Origin: Chitinophagaceae bacterium
GTDB taxonomy: Bacteria; Bacteroidota; Bacteroidia; Chitinophagales; Chitinophagaceae
Direction of reading: 5' to 3'
Length of the DNA: 25,407 bases
NCBI GenBank assembly: GCA_016786525.1
Contig: JAEUVW010000094.1
Location: forward strand, 1 to 25,407
Shown: positions 15,625 to 22,646 of the stretch, piece after piece
Numbering within the stretch: position 1 is the first letter of the stretch
Layout: each line of letters starts with the position of its first letter
The notes under the pieces: model-generated
Databases searched by the model: none
Told to the model about the DNA's origin: nothing
What the model saw: the letters and a program-made list of their open reading frames with translations, nothing else
Made by a program: the position numbers and the translations under genes

Positions 15625-16104
15625 ATGATAGAAAACCTGCCCTTAAAAGAACAATTCCTGCGTGAAGGTTTCGTTTCCGCTTTGCGGACCATAGCCCCTG
15701 CAGCGCAGCCCTTATTCGGGAAAATGAACCCGCAGCAGATGGCCGAACATATGGCGGAATATATACGCCTGGGCTATGGCAATCCTGTTGTCGCCGAGAT
15801 CTTTTATACGCAAGATTCATTGGAAAAACTGCGCCAGTTTATCCTGAGCGAGAAGCCATTCAAAGACAATACACCGAACCCGATACTGGGCAATACACCC
15901 AGGCCCTGTGTTTTCAGTGACTATGCGGCAGCCGTGACGGACGTAGAACGGGCTGTAGATGAATTGTTCCGGGCTTTTGAGCAAAACCGTGAATTGACGG
16001 TGGCCAGCCCTTTCTTTGGCCGGCTGGACTACCCGATGACCGTACACCTGCTGGATAAGCATGCCCGGCACCACCTGCGCCAGTTCGGCATTAGCGCAGC
16101 CTGA
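15625..16104 (+). CDS. DUF1569/DinB-like four-helix protein
   Basis: A 159-residue cytoplasmic protein of the DUF1569 family, within the DinB/YfiT-like four-helix-bundle superfamily. Metal-ligand-type histidines occupy the expected places: KMNPQQMAEHMAEYIRLG in helix 2, and LLDKHARHHLRQFGIS at the C-terminus. A proline-rich linker (KDNTPNPILGNTPRPC) lies between them, as in other members. Relatives include metal-dependent thiol transferases such as bacillithiol or mycothiol S-transferases, but the reaction of DUF1569 itself is not established. The gene has its own promoter very close to the ATG. Length is typical. Confidence 0.85.
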   Translation: MIENLPLKEQFLREGFVSALRTIAPAAQPLFGKMNPQQMAEHMAEYIRLGYGNPVVAEIFYTQDSLEKLRQFILSEKPFKDNTPNPILGNTPRPCVFSDYAAAVTDVERAVDELFRAFEQNRELTVASPFFGRLDYPMTVHLLDKHARHHLRQFGISAA

Positions 16105-16160
16105 TTTATGGATTCTTGCACGCGGCGGGTCTAATGTTTATAAGGAATTGCAGAAGCATT

Positions 16161-16168
16161 TACCTTTG
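16161..16168 (+). promoter_or_regulatory. Promoter -7 box of the small membrane protein gene
   Basis: TACCTTTG matches TAnnTTTG exactly and ends 27 bases before ATG 16196. No convincing -33 element is seen. Confidence 0.55.
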
Positions 16169-16195
16169 CAACTTTAATTATTAAAAAACAAGGCT

Positions 16196-16435
16196 ATGAG
16201 CAATTACGAAAGTAAAGGAACGGATACACCTCCCAAATGGAGGGCCTGGATGCACATCGGGATGGGTATCGTGTATCTTTTGTTTGGTTTCCTGATCTTT
16301 TATGTCAAAAGATTCGGCAGCATTGATCTTTCCGAACCGGCCGTGTATGGTATGAGCATCCTGCTTTCCCTGTACGGGATTTTCAGGCTTTGGAGAGGCA
16401 TTACAGACCTGCGGTTGATCAACAGACAACAATAA
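16196..16435 (+). CDS. Small two-helix membrane protein, function unknown
   Basis: A 79-residue protein with a short polar N-terminus (MSNYESKGTDTPPKWRAW). Two hydrophobic helices follow: MHIGMGIVYLLFGFLIFYV and VYGMSILLSLYGIFRLWRG. The tail is short and charged. The design suggests an inner-membrane protein with both ends in the cytoplasm. It lies 109 bases upstream of the PstS-like gene on the same strand. That gene has its own promoter box, so co-transcription is possible but not required. The promoter, the clean start and the hydrophobic pattern support a real gene. No known family is assigned. Confidence 0.75.
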   Translation: MSNYESKGTDTPPKWRAWMHIGMGIVYLLFGFLIFYVKRFGSIDLSEPAVYGMSILLSLYGIFRLWRGITDLRLINRQQ

Positions 16436-16484
16436 ATTTTGGTTACCATTTATAGGCCCAAACCGGTAAGAGCCGTTTCTGTAT

Positions 16485-16492
16485 TAGTTTTG
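16485..16492 (+). promoter_or_regulatory. Promoter -7 box of the PstS-like/TPR operon
   Basis: TAGTTTTG matches TAnnTTTG exactly, 52 bases before the first in-frame ATG (16545) and 67 bases before the preferred one (16560). No -33 element is evident. Confidence 0.5.
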
Positions 16493-16559
16493 ACGTTAAA
16501 CTTCTGTTAGATTCGGCCCTGATGCAAACCTCCTCTAAAAAATAATGTCTAAACTTGCA

Positions 16560-17483
16560 ATGATGCAGTATTGGAAAAAACTTAATATCTTTTTATGCAG
16601 TTCTTTGTTATTTGCAGCCTGTGGTGAAGACAAAACACCTAAAGTAACAGATACGCTTACTTCAGGAGCGCTGACCATTTCTGTTGATGAAACATACAAG
16701 CCGGTAATGGAGCAGGAGGTAAAGGTGTTTATGAGCAATTACCCTGAGGCTAAGGTGTCGGTACAGTACAAACCGGAGGCAGAAGCCATAAAAGACTACC
16801 TCGAAGGCAAAGTAAAGCTGGTGGTCGTGTCGCGCGAGCTTACCGAAGCAGAAAAAAATTATTGCCTGGAAACGAAAAATGTGCCTTCCAGCCTGGTGCT
16901 GGCAAAAGATGCCATTGCTGTGGTACTGGCCAAAGACGCAAAAGATACTTTGTTCAGCAAAACGCAGCTGAAAGGGATTATCGGCGGCCAGTTTGCTAAA
17001 AAATATACGGTCGTATTCGATAATGCGGGCTCCAGCACCCTGAAGTACATCACCGATTCGCTGATGCGCGGGGAGCCGGTCGGCAAAGATATTTATGCCG
17101 CAAAAAGTAATGAAGCCGTGATTGACTATGTGGTCAAAAACCCCAGCGCGATCGGTTTTGTAGGCCTGAGTTATATCAGCGATACCATTGACTCTACCGC
17201 AGAACGCTTTACGACGCATGTGAAAATAGCAGGCATCATGAACGATAGCCTGCAGCAGTTTTACCAGCCTTACCAGGCAGATATTGCGCTCAAGCATTAC
17301 CCCCTGGTGCGTAAAATGACCTATATCAAAAATGAAACCTACCCCGGACTGGCTACCGGTTTCAGCAACTTCCTGGCTTCCGACGTAGGACAATTGATCC
17401 TGGGCAAAGCGCGTTTAGTACCCATGAGGATGAGCCTGGTGATCCGTGAGGCTGCCATCAATACAGAAACAAATCAACAATAA
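16560..17483 (+). CDS. PstS-like periplasmic-binding lipoprotein
   Basis: About 307 residues from ATG 16560 (ATG 16545 and 16563 are alternatives). The start MMQYWKKLNIF leads into a lipoprotein signal with lipobox LFAAC, followed by the acidic stretch GEDK. The mature part is a type-II substrate-binding fold of the PstS/PBP-like family: SGALTISVDETYKPVMEQEV, then KLVVVSRELTEAEKNY, AIAVVLAKDAKDT, the central loop FDNAGSSTLKYITDS, and NPSAIGFVGLSYISD. True PstS proteins bind phosphate. This Bacteroidota version usually sits in ExbB-ExbD-TonB-PstS-TPR clusters rather than with PstCAB, so a phosphate role is doubtful. The TPR gene follows after 42 bases. No permease, ATPase or TonB gene is near. 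Confidence 0.85.
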   Translation: MMQYWKKLNIFLCSSLLFAACGEDKTPKVTDTLTSGALTISVDETYKPVMEQEVKVFMSNYPEAKVSVQYKPEAEAIKDYLEGKVKLVVVSRELTEAEKNYCLETKNVPSSLVLAKDAIAVVLAKDAKDTLFSKTQLKGIIGGQFAKKYTVVFDNAGSSTLKYITDSLMRGEPVGKDIYAAKSNEAVIDYVVKNPSAIGFVGLSYISDTIDSTAERFTTHVKIAGIMNDSLQQFYQPYQADIALKHYPLVRKMTYIKNETYPGLATGFSNFLASDVGQLILGKARLVPMRMSLVIREAAINTETNQQ

Positions 17484-17525
17484 AATACACTTACCTATAG
17501 AAAAAGCACTACGCAAAATTTTTTA

Positions 17526-19133
17526 ATGACAATGATGAATAACAAAAAAGCAATCCTGGTCGCTTCGGTACTGGGTATCACATTCGGTGCACAGGCACAG
17601 TCTGTGGAAGAAGGCATCAAAATGCTGCACTATGAGCGTTATGAAACCGCGCAAAAGATCCTGCAACCCCTGGCTGCAGCAAACCCCCGCGCCAACTACT
17701 ACCTGGGTCTGGCCCAACTGGGCGATGAGAAAAAAGATGCAGCAAGGGCAACCTTCCTGAAGTTCCCGGAGGATGCCGCAAATATTGCTGGCCTGGCCCG
17801 TATCGATTTTGCTGAGGGCAAGAAGACAGAAGGTACGACAAAGGCCCTGGAAGCTGCTGCTAAAGCAAAGAAAAAAGACTGGGAACCCCAGAAATTCGCC
17901 GCTGATGCGCTGAGCGCCGATGGCGGTAACCCTACTATGGCCTTGGAGTATTACAATAAGGCTATTGAGAAGGCTCCTGAAAACCTGGACCTGAAAATAG
18001 CTTTCGGCGACGCTGCCCAGCAACTGGACAACGGTGGTGGTAAAGCCATGAGCAGTTATGAGAACGTGATCGCAAAAGACCCAAAAAACTCCCTGGCCTA
18101 CAGCCGTATCGGTAAACTCTGGTATGCCGCACGCAAATACGATAGTGCCCTGGTCAACTATGCACGTGCCAAAGATGCTGACCCGACCAACCCGCTGCCG
18201 TACCGCGACCTGGCCAATGCTTATTTCTACGTAGGCAAATATGAGCTGGCCAAACAAAACAGTGATGAATACCTGAAGCGTTCCGACAATTCTGCAGAAG
18301 ATAAGATACAGCATGCCAACCTGTTGTTCCTGTCCAAGCATTATCCTGAAGCGATCAAAGAAATGCAGGACCTGATCTCCGCCGGTATTGAAAAGCCGTA
18401 CATGTACCGCATTATCGGCTACAGCCAGTCCGAGATCAACGACAGCGCCAATGCCCTGATCAACATGGATAAGTTCTTCGCGAAGCAGGACCCTAAGAAA
18501 GTATTGCCTTCAGACTATATGTATTATGCTAAAATTCTGAGCCAGAACGGTAAAGTAGAAGAGTCGGATACATATTACAATAAAGCTGTGGCAACGGATA
18601 CTTCGAAAGACAAATCCGAACTGTACCGCCAGATCGCAGAAGGCTTTGTGGCACAAAAGAATGAACAGGCCTATGCAAAAGCAGGGGAATGGTATGGAAA
18701 GATTGCTGTAGAAAACCCGAATACAAAAGCGCTGGATTACTTCAACTGGGGCCTGTACAAGTACTATGGCAAGCAATATGCTGATGCAGCAAAAGCATTC
18801 GCCGCTATGCGTGCCAAATACCCAGAGCAACCTTCAGCGCCTTACTGGCAGGGTCGTGTAGCTGCGGCTATCGACAATGAAGGAAAGAACGGCGACGCAC
18901 TGCCTTTCTTCAACGACTGGCTGAACATCCCGGATACCAAAGACTACACGAAAAAAGGTCCGGACCTGAACAAAGCGTACCAATACCTGGCCCTGTACTA
19001 CTACAATAAAGGGGATAAAGCGCAGACACAGGTGTACATTGACAAGATTTCTGCAATAGATCCGAACGATGCTTTTGTCAAGCAACTGAAGGATGCCATT
19101 ACTCCGAAGAAAGCGGCTGTAAAAGGAAAATAA
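17526..19133 (+). CDS. Periplasmic tetratricopeptide-repeat protein
   Basis: A 535-residue exported protein. Residues 1-25 are a signal peptide (NNKKAILVASVLGITFGAQAQ, cut before SVEEG). The remainder is TPR-like helical repeats, for example LAYSRIGKLWYAARKYDSAL and LPYRDLANAYFYVGKYELAK, ending in a Lys-rich tail. No anchor is seen, so it is probably soluble in the periplasm. It follows the PstS-like lipoprotein by 42 bases without a separate promoter, and a strong terminator ends the unit, so the two are one operon. In other Bacteroidota this pair follows ExbB/ExbD/TonB genes. A supporting role in TonB-linked transport or envelope maintenance is inferred, not shown. ATGs at 17532 and 17535 are alternative starts. 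Confidence 0.87.
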   Translation: MTMMNNKKAILVASVLGITFGAQAQSVEEGIKMLHYERYETAQKILQPLAAANPRANYYLGLAQLGDEKKDAARATFLKFPEDAANIAGLARIDFAEGKKTEGTTKALEAAAKAKKKDWEPQKFAADALSADGGNPTMALEYYNKAIEKAPENLDLKIAFGDAAQQLDNGGGKAMSSYENVIAKDPKNSLAYSRIGKLWYAARKYDSALVNYARAKDADPTNPLPYRDLANAYFYVGKYELAKQNSDEYLKRSDNSAEDKIQHANLLFLSKHYPEAIKEMQDLISAGIEKPYMYRIIGYSQSEINDSANALINMDKFFAKQDPKKVLPSDYMYYAKILSQNGKVEESDTYYNKAVATDTSKDKSELYRQIAEGFVAQKNEQAYAKAGEWYGKIAVENPNTKALDYFNWGLYKYYGKQYADAAKAFAAMRAKYPEQPSAPYWQGRVAAAIDNEGKNGDALPFFNDWLNIPDTKDYTKKGPDLNKAYQYLALYYYNKGDKAQTQVYIDKISAIDPNDAFVKQLKDAITPKKAAVKGK

Positions 19134-19150
19134 TTTACATCATTACCCGG

Positions 19151-19190
19151 AAATCCCCTGCTGTGTTTTCATAGCAGGGGATTTTGATTG
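19151..19190 (+). terminator. Strong intrinsic terminator after the PstS-like/TPR operon
   Basis: A perfect 12-bp inverted repeat: AAATCCCCTGCT (19151-19162), a 10-base loop, then AGCAGGGGATTT (19173-19184). It is followed by a short T-rich stretch and lies 18 bases after the TPR stop. Confidence 0.85.
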
Positions 19191-19227
19191 TAGCGGATTG
19201 GGAAGCTGCCGTACGGAGTATATCTGC

Positions 19228-19235
19228 TACATTTG
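19228..19235 (+). promoter_or_regulatory. Promoter -7 box of the ABC exporter/pnuC operon
   Basis: TACATTTG matches TAnnTTTG exactly and ends 11 bases before ATG 19247, implying a leader of only a few bases. It lies downstream of GTA/ATT-type start codons of the longer frame beginning at 19184, which argues for ATG 19247. Confidence 0.55.
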
Positions 19236-19246
19236 CGAAGCATTCT

Positions 19247-21031
19247 ATGAAAAAGCTGGCCACGATCAATAAATATTTCATCCGGCACAAATGGCGGCTG
19301 ATCTCCGGTATCCTTTTCGTTGCGGTCTCCAATATTTTCGCGGTCTATTCGCCGAAGGTGGTGCGCGAGGTCATCGACTATGTGCAGCAGCAGATACCGG
19401 CTTACCGGCAATTGGGCAGTGAAGCGGAAAAGACGGCGATGAAAGACCATATTTTCGGCCAGGTGCTGCAGTACGGCTTGCTGTTGCTGGCCCTGGCCTT
19501 GCTGCGGGGCATCTTTATGTACTTCATGCGGCAGACCATCATTGTGATGTCGCGGCATATCGAGTACGACCAGAAAGCGGAAATCTACAAACACTACCAG
19601 GAGCTGGATACCCACTTTTTTAAGACCCATGCTACCGGCGACCTGATGAACCGGCTTTCGGAAGACGTGTCGCGGGTGCGTATGTTTACCGGCCCGGCGA
19701 TTATGTACACGGTGAACCTTGTGGTGCTGACTGTATTATGCCTTTGGGGCATGCTGCGGGTGAATGCCCTGCTGACCGTCTGCGTCATCGTGCCCCTGTT
19801 CATCCTGGGCCTGATCATCTACCTGGTCAACAAGATCATTTATAAAAAAAGCGAACAGATACAGGCGCAGCTCTCCGACCTGACGACCACCGCACAGGAG
19901 TCTTTTTCCGGTATCAGGGTCATCAAATCCTTTGTCCAGGAGCAGAACATGCTCCGCTTCTTCGTCAACAATTCCAAAGCCTACCGGGACAGTACAGTAA
20001 ACCTGGCGCTGACGGAGGCGATCTACTTCCCGGCCATGAACCTCTTTATCGGCCTGAGCATGATCAGCACCATACTGGTGGGCGGTTACTTTACCATCAT
20101 CGGCAAAGCCACAGCAGGCAATATCGCGGAATTTGTGATCTACATCAACCTGATGATGTTCCCGATGTTCATTATCGGCTGGGTGGCCAGTACCGTGCAG
20201 CGTGCAGCGGCCTCGCAGGCACGTATAGACGAATTCCTGCACACGGAGCCGGACATCCGCAATCCGCAGCAGGCGCTTAGTCCTGAAGTGCACGGCGACG
20301 TGTCTTTCCGGGACCTGAGCTTTACGTACCGGCATACCGGTATCAAAGCCCTGGATCATTTTTCGCTGGAGGTAAAAAAGGGACAAAAAGTAATTGTGCT
20401 CGGCGAGACCGGCAGCGGAAAGTCCACCCTGGCGCAATTGCTGCTGCGCATGTACGATCCGCAGGAAGGTTCCGTGTCTGTGGATGGAACGGATATCCGC
20501 AGGTTTGACCTTGGTACGCTGCGCAGGAATATTGCGTACACGCCGCAGGACGCTCTCTTATTTTCTGATACGGTATACAACAATATCAAATTCGGCAGGG
20601 ACGACGCAACGGAGGCCGAAGTGTATGAAGCGGCACGCCTGGCCGACCTGGAAAAGGAGATCGCAAACTTCAGCGACGGCTACCAGACGATCATCGGGGA
20701 GCGCGGTGTCATGTTGTCCGGAGGGCAAAAGCAGCGGATGGTGCTGGCCCGGGCCCTGCTGAAAAACAGTCCGGTATTGCTGCTGGACGAATGCCTTTCG
20801 GCAGTCGATACGCGTACCGAAAAGACCATCCTGCAGAACCTGCGCCACTATGTGCGGGACAAAACGGTCATCGTCATTACCCATCGTATTTTCAGTGGCT
20901 GGGATTTTGACCGCATCCTTGTCTTGCAGGACGGTACGATCTCCGAACAGGGTACACATGAAGAGCTGATGGCGCAAAATGGCCGTTATGCCCGCTTATT
21001 CCGCCACCAAACCGAGGAGGCGCTGAGCTGA
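19247..21031 (+). CDS. ABC exporter half-transporter (fused membrane and ATPase domains)
   Basis: A 594-residue type-IV ABC exporter of the MsbA/LmrA-like class. The N-terminal six-helix membrane domain covers about residues 15-310, with the typical coupling-helix regions (HATGDLMNRLSEDVSRVR and TAQESFSGIRVIKSFVQEQN). The ATPase domain has Walker A GETGSGKST (386-394), the Q-loop YTPQDALLF, signature LSGGQKQR (490-497), Walker B VLLLDECLSAVD and the switch His in VIVITHRI. A half-transporter must dimerise; with no second half nearby, a homodimer is likely. The substrate is unknown (lipids, drugs or peptides are all possible). The frame is open from 19184, but the promoter box at 19228-19235 and the typical N-terminus MKKLATINKYFIRHKWRL favour ATG 19247. 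The stop overlaps the pnuC start (TGATG). Confidence 0.92.
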   Translation: MKKLATINKYFIRHKWRLISGILFVAVSNIFAVYSPKVVREVIDYVQQQIPAYRQLGSEAEKTAMKDHIFGQVLQYGLLLLALALLRGIFMYFMRQTIIVMSRHIEYDQKAEIYKHYQELDTHFFKTHATGDLMNRLSEDVSRVRMFTGPAIMYTVNLVVLTVLCLWGMLRVNALLTVCVIVPLFILGLIIYLVNKIIYKKSEQIQAQLSDLTTTAQESFSGIRVIKSFVQEQNMLRFFVNNSKAYRDSTVNLALTEAIYFPAMNLFIGLSMISTILVGGYFTIIGKATAGNIAEFVIYINLMMFPMFIIGWVASTVQRAAASQARIDEFLHTEPDIRNPQQALSPEVHGDVSFRDLSFTYRHTGIKALDHFSLEVKKGQKVIVLGETGSGKSTLAQLLLRMYDPQEGSVSVDGTDIRRFDLGTLRRNIAYTPQDALLFSDTVYNNIKFGRDDATEAEVYEAARLADLEKEIANFSDGYQTIIGERGVMLSGGQKQRMVLARALLKNSPVLLLDECLSAVDTRTEKTILQNLRHYVRDKTVIVITHRIFSGWDFDRILVLQDGTISEQGTHEELMAQNGRYARLFRHQTEEALS

Positions 21032-21666
21032 TGGAAGAACTGATCCGGCATTTCATTGCAGAAGTAAAGGCGACGCAACTCCCCGAGTGGATCGCTGCGC
21101 TGTTTGGGGTAATCAGCGTCTTGTTTGCCCAACGCAATCACATTCTCTTATATCCTTCAGGCCTGGTGAGTACGGGTATCTACGCCTGGCTGTTGTCGCG
21201 CCGCGAGGCGGGCCTGTATGCCGAAGCCCTGCTGAATGTATATTATTTCGTGATGACCCTGTACGGCTGGTGGCACTGGAGCAGGAGCCGCTCTTCAGGC
21301 GCAACGGTACCGGTCGGCGTCTGTAACCGCCGCGACTGGTTCATCACCTTCAGCATTGTGGGCGCGCTATGGGGCCTGTTTTATGTGCTGCTGCTGCAAA
21401 CGCCTTCCACCGTCCCCGGCTGGGATGGTTTTGTATCGGCTACCGCCTGCGCGGGCATGTGGCTGCTGGCACGGCGTAAGGTCGAGAACTGGCTGCTGCT
21501 GAATGTGTCCAACCTGGTGTCCATACCCCTGTTCGTGTATAAAGGCTTCTATGTGACCATGCTGCTGACGGTATTCCTGTTTGTGGTGGCTATTTTCGGC
21601 TATGTACACTGGAAAAAATTATACCTGCTGAATAAGGTAGAGGCAAAGCCTTTGCCCACCCCATAA
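21031..21666 (+). CDS. pnuC: PnuC-type nicotinamide riboside transporter
   Basis: A 211-residue inner-membrane protein of the PnuC family, which takes up nicotinamide riboside for NAD synthesis by facilitated diffusion; relatives carry thiamine or riboflavin. About seven hydrophobic helices are visible. Family signatures are NVYYFVMTLYGWWHW (around residues 70-84) and KVENWLLLNVSNLVSIPLF, both in the substrate-binding core. Length is normal. The start ATG uses the last A of the ABC gene's stop (TGATG), giving translational coupling. No NAD or thiamine riboswitch and no nadR, tnr3 or thiamine gene is adjacent, so the vitamin transported (PnuC versus PnuT) cannot be settled from context. Confidence 0.9.
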   Translation: MEELIRHFIAEVKATQLPEWIAALFGVISVLFAQRNHILLYPSGLVSTGIYAWLLSRREAGLYAEALLNVYYFVMTLYGWWHWSRSRSSGATVPVGVCNRRDWFITFSIVGALWGLFYVLLLQTPSTVPGWDGFVSATACAGMWLLARRKVENWLLLNVSNLVSIPLFVYKGFYVTMLLTVFLFVVAIFGYVHWKKLYLLNKVEAKPLPTP

Positions 21667-21711
21667 GTTCTCATCTCTTTACTTTTCACGTTTTTTAACC
21701 AATTAACTGAT

Positions 21712-21719
21712 TAACTTTG
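21712..21719 (+). promoter_or_regulatory. Promoter -7 box of the tmRNA gene
   Basis: TAACTTTG is an exact TAnnTTTG match, 45 bases before the mature tmRNA 5' end. The 5' precursor would then be trimmed by RNase P. Confidence 0.55.
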
Positions 21720-21764
21720 CAGTTCACCTTTCCCGGATCAATGTTCGGAAGACTGGAACAGTTC

Positions 21765-22133
21765 GGGGCCGACTGGTTTTGACAGCATAAGGCAGGGTGC
21801 GTAAGCGTGTCGTGCGTTGTATCATTAGCACGTAAATCTGAAGATTCGAACAATAACTGGCAATACTACGTATGCCATGGCTGCCTAATCGGAGATTAGT
21901 CACCCATTTTGACCGCCGCAACGCAGCATGCCCTTAGCTGCAGCCGCCGTCTAAATCAAACAAAATAGGGATAGCTGAGGTGTTGCTGCGCCACCGATGC
22001 GAAATCAAAGCAGCTAAGCAAAGGGTTGGTTGGACTGTTTCCTGCTCTCTTGCCGACAAACAATAACAGGATACACACGTAGAAAGCTCATCGGGCATAT
22101 GTTTGGACCCGGGTTCGAATCCCGGCGGCTCCA
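21765..22133 (+). ncRNA. ssrA: Transfer-messenger RNA (tmRNA)
   Basis: A 369-base tmRNA that rescues stalled ribosomes with SmpB. The 5' end GGGGCCGACTGGTTTTGACA pairs with the 3' end GGCTCC plus discriminator A to form the acceptor stem (one G-U pair). The T arm is GGACCCGGGTTCGAATCCC. The 3' CCA is not encoded and must be added. The tag frame begins at GGC 21859 and ends at TAA 21886-21888, giving GNTTYAMAA. This resembles other Bacteroidota tags and ends in the protease-recognised AA. Immediately after the stop, CTAATC-GGA-GATTAG forms the expected helix 5. It is transcribed alone from its own promoter box and ends at a clear terminator. Confidence 0.95.
21859..21888 (+). other. tmRNA proteolysis-tag reading frame
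   Basis: The resume codon GGC is followed by codons for NTTYAMAA and a TAA stop. The encoded tag, GNTTYAMAA, is nine residues. It is placed by the conserved C-terminal Y-A-x-A-A pattern and by the helix-5 hairpin that follows the stop. Confidence 0.85.
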
Positions 22134-22145
22134 CAAAAAGCGATC

Positions 22146-22180
22146 AAAAGCCTGCAAATCTTTGATTTGCGGGCTTTTTT
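22146..22180 (+). terminator. Intrinsic terminator of tmRNA
   Basis: AAAAGCCTGCAAATC, a TTT loop, then GATTTGCGGGCTTTTTT: an 11-bp core stem with one G-U pair, followed by a run of six T. It starts 13 bases after the tmRNA 3' end. Confidence 0.9.
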
Positions 22181-22383
22181 AATGGAAGCTGATCGTCACT
22201 GTTCAAAACAACATGGTCCTGGCTGGTGCATAAGATCGCGGTGCGCATTTTTCTGCAAAAGTCACGGCTCAGGATCAGTCTGGGGCCTATTCCCTTTTCG
22301 CCAGCTTGCCAGGCTTTGTCCGGGCAAAACAATTCAGTGACCGTCCTCCGCTTTTCATTGTCCAGGGTGCCGCTGTTACAGAT
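22180..22383 (-). pseudogene. Possible decayed histidine-kinase ATPase-domain fragment
   Basis: One minus-strand frame from 22383 to 22180 reads like the end of a sensor histidine kinase ATPase domain. ICNSG recalls the D/N-x-G box, LFCPDK the F box, and GEKGIGPRLILSRDF the G2 box, compared with the common GEKGTGLGLILCKEF. RKM and a terminal QLPL recall the usual ending. The key second glycine pair is replaced by Pro-Arg. The frame is closed by an in-frame stop about 36 bases above 22383, there is no proper start, and no other kinase parts are seen. Downstream it runs into the tmRNA terminator. It would be a short, non-functional remnant. The match comes from pattern memory and could be chance. 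Confidence 0.35.
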
Positions 22384-22491
22384 CGTTCTTCTATGGCCTT
22401 ACGGAATAGGTCGTCATAAAGTCAAAGACACGTTTCATAGAGTGAGCTGCATGTTTTATTCAATAATCAGGAATAACAGGCCAATCGTATA

Positions 22492-22499
22492 TAACTTTA
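22492..22499 (+). promoter_or_regulatory. Candidate -7 box of the large secreted protein gene
   Basis: TAACTTTA differs from TAnnTTTG at the last base. If used, it gives a leader of about 140 bases that contains the hairpins at 22523-22589. Confidence 0.3.
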
Positions 22500-22522
22500 A
22501 TAGTATGGAATTGCCGTAGAAA

Positions 22523-22589
22523 CCCTGTTCCTGAACGGGGAGTGAAACGTGAAATACCACTATGCCGGAACAGGCCCTGGGAAGCCAGG
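22523..22589 (+). promoter_or_regulatory. Structured leader with alternative hairpins
   Basis: CCCTGTTC (22523-22530) can pair with the adjacent GAACGGGG (22533-22540). The overlapping CCTGTTCC (22524-22531) can instead pair perfectly with GGAACAGG (22567-22574). The two pairings exclude each other. A third stem, CCTGG-GAAG-CCAGG (22576-22589), follows. It lies 58-124 bases upstream of the ATG at 22647. No known riboswitch class is recognised. Confidence 0.4.
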
Positions 22590-22646
22590 ATGAAACAGAC
22601 TAACCTATACCTGATACTATTCATTAACCGTTAAAAATGTCAAACC

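Noticed and set aside
19184..19246. N-terminal extension of the ABC transporter
   Set aside because: It overlaps the terminator arm and the promoter box, and the extra residues do not look like an exporter N-terminus.
20765..20800. Altered Walker B (DECLSAVD) in the ABC ATPase as a sign of inactivity
   Set aside because: The catalytic Asp-Glu pair is intact, and Cys at the next position is common in Bacteroidota exporters.
22085..22133. Separate tRNA gene suggested by the GGGTTCGAATCCC T arm
   Set aside because: It is the 3' tRNA-like domain of tmRNA; no anticodon arm is present.
22226..22519. 97-codon plus-strand frame after tmRNA
   Set aside because: It lies opposite the kinase-like remnant, has no family match or promoter, and ends inside the leader of the next gene.
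22521..22600. Cobalamin riboswitch or 23S rRNA fragment in the leader (GGGGAGTGAAA, GTGAAATACC, GGGAAGCCAGG resemble pieces of both)
   Set aside because: The pieces are short and in the wrong order or spacing, the B12-box is incomplete, and the perfect CCTGTTCC/GGAACAGG pairing does not fit either model.
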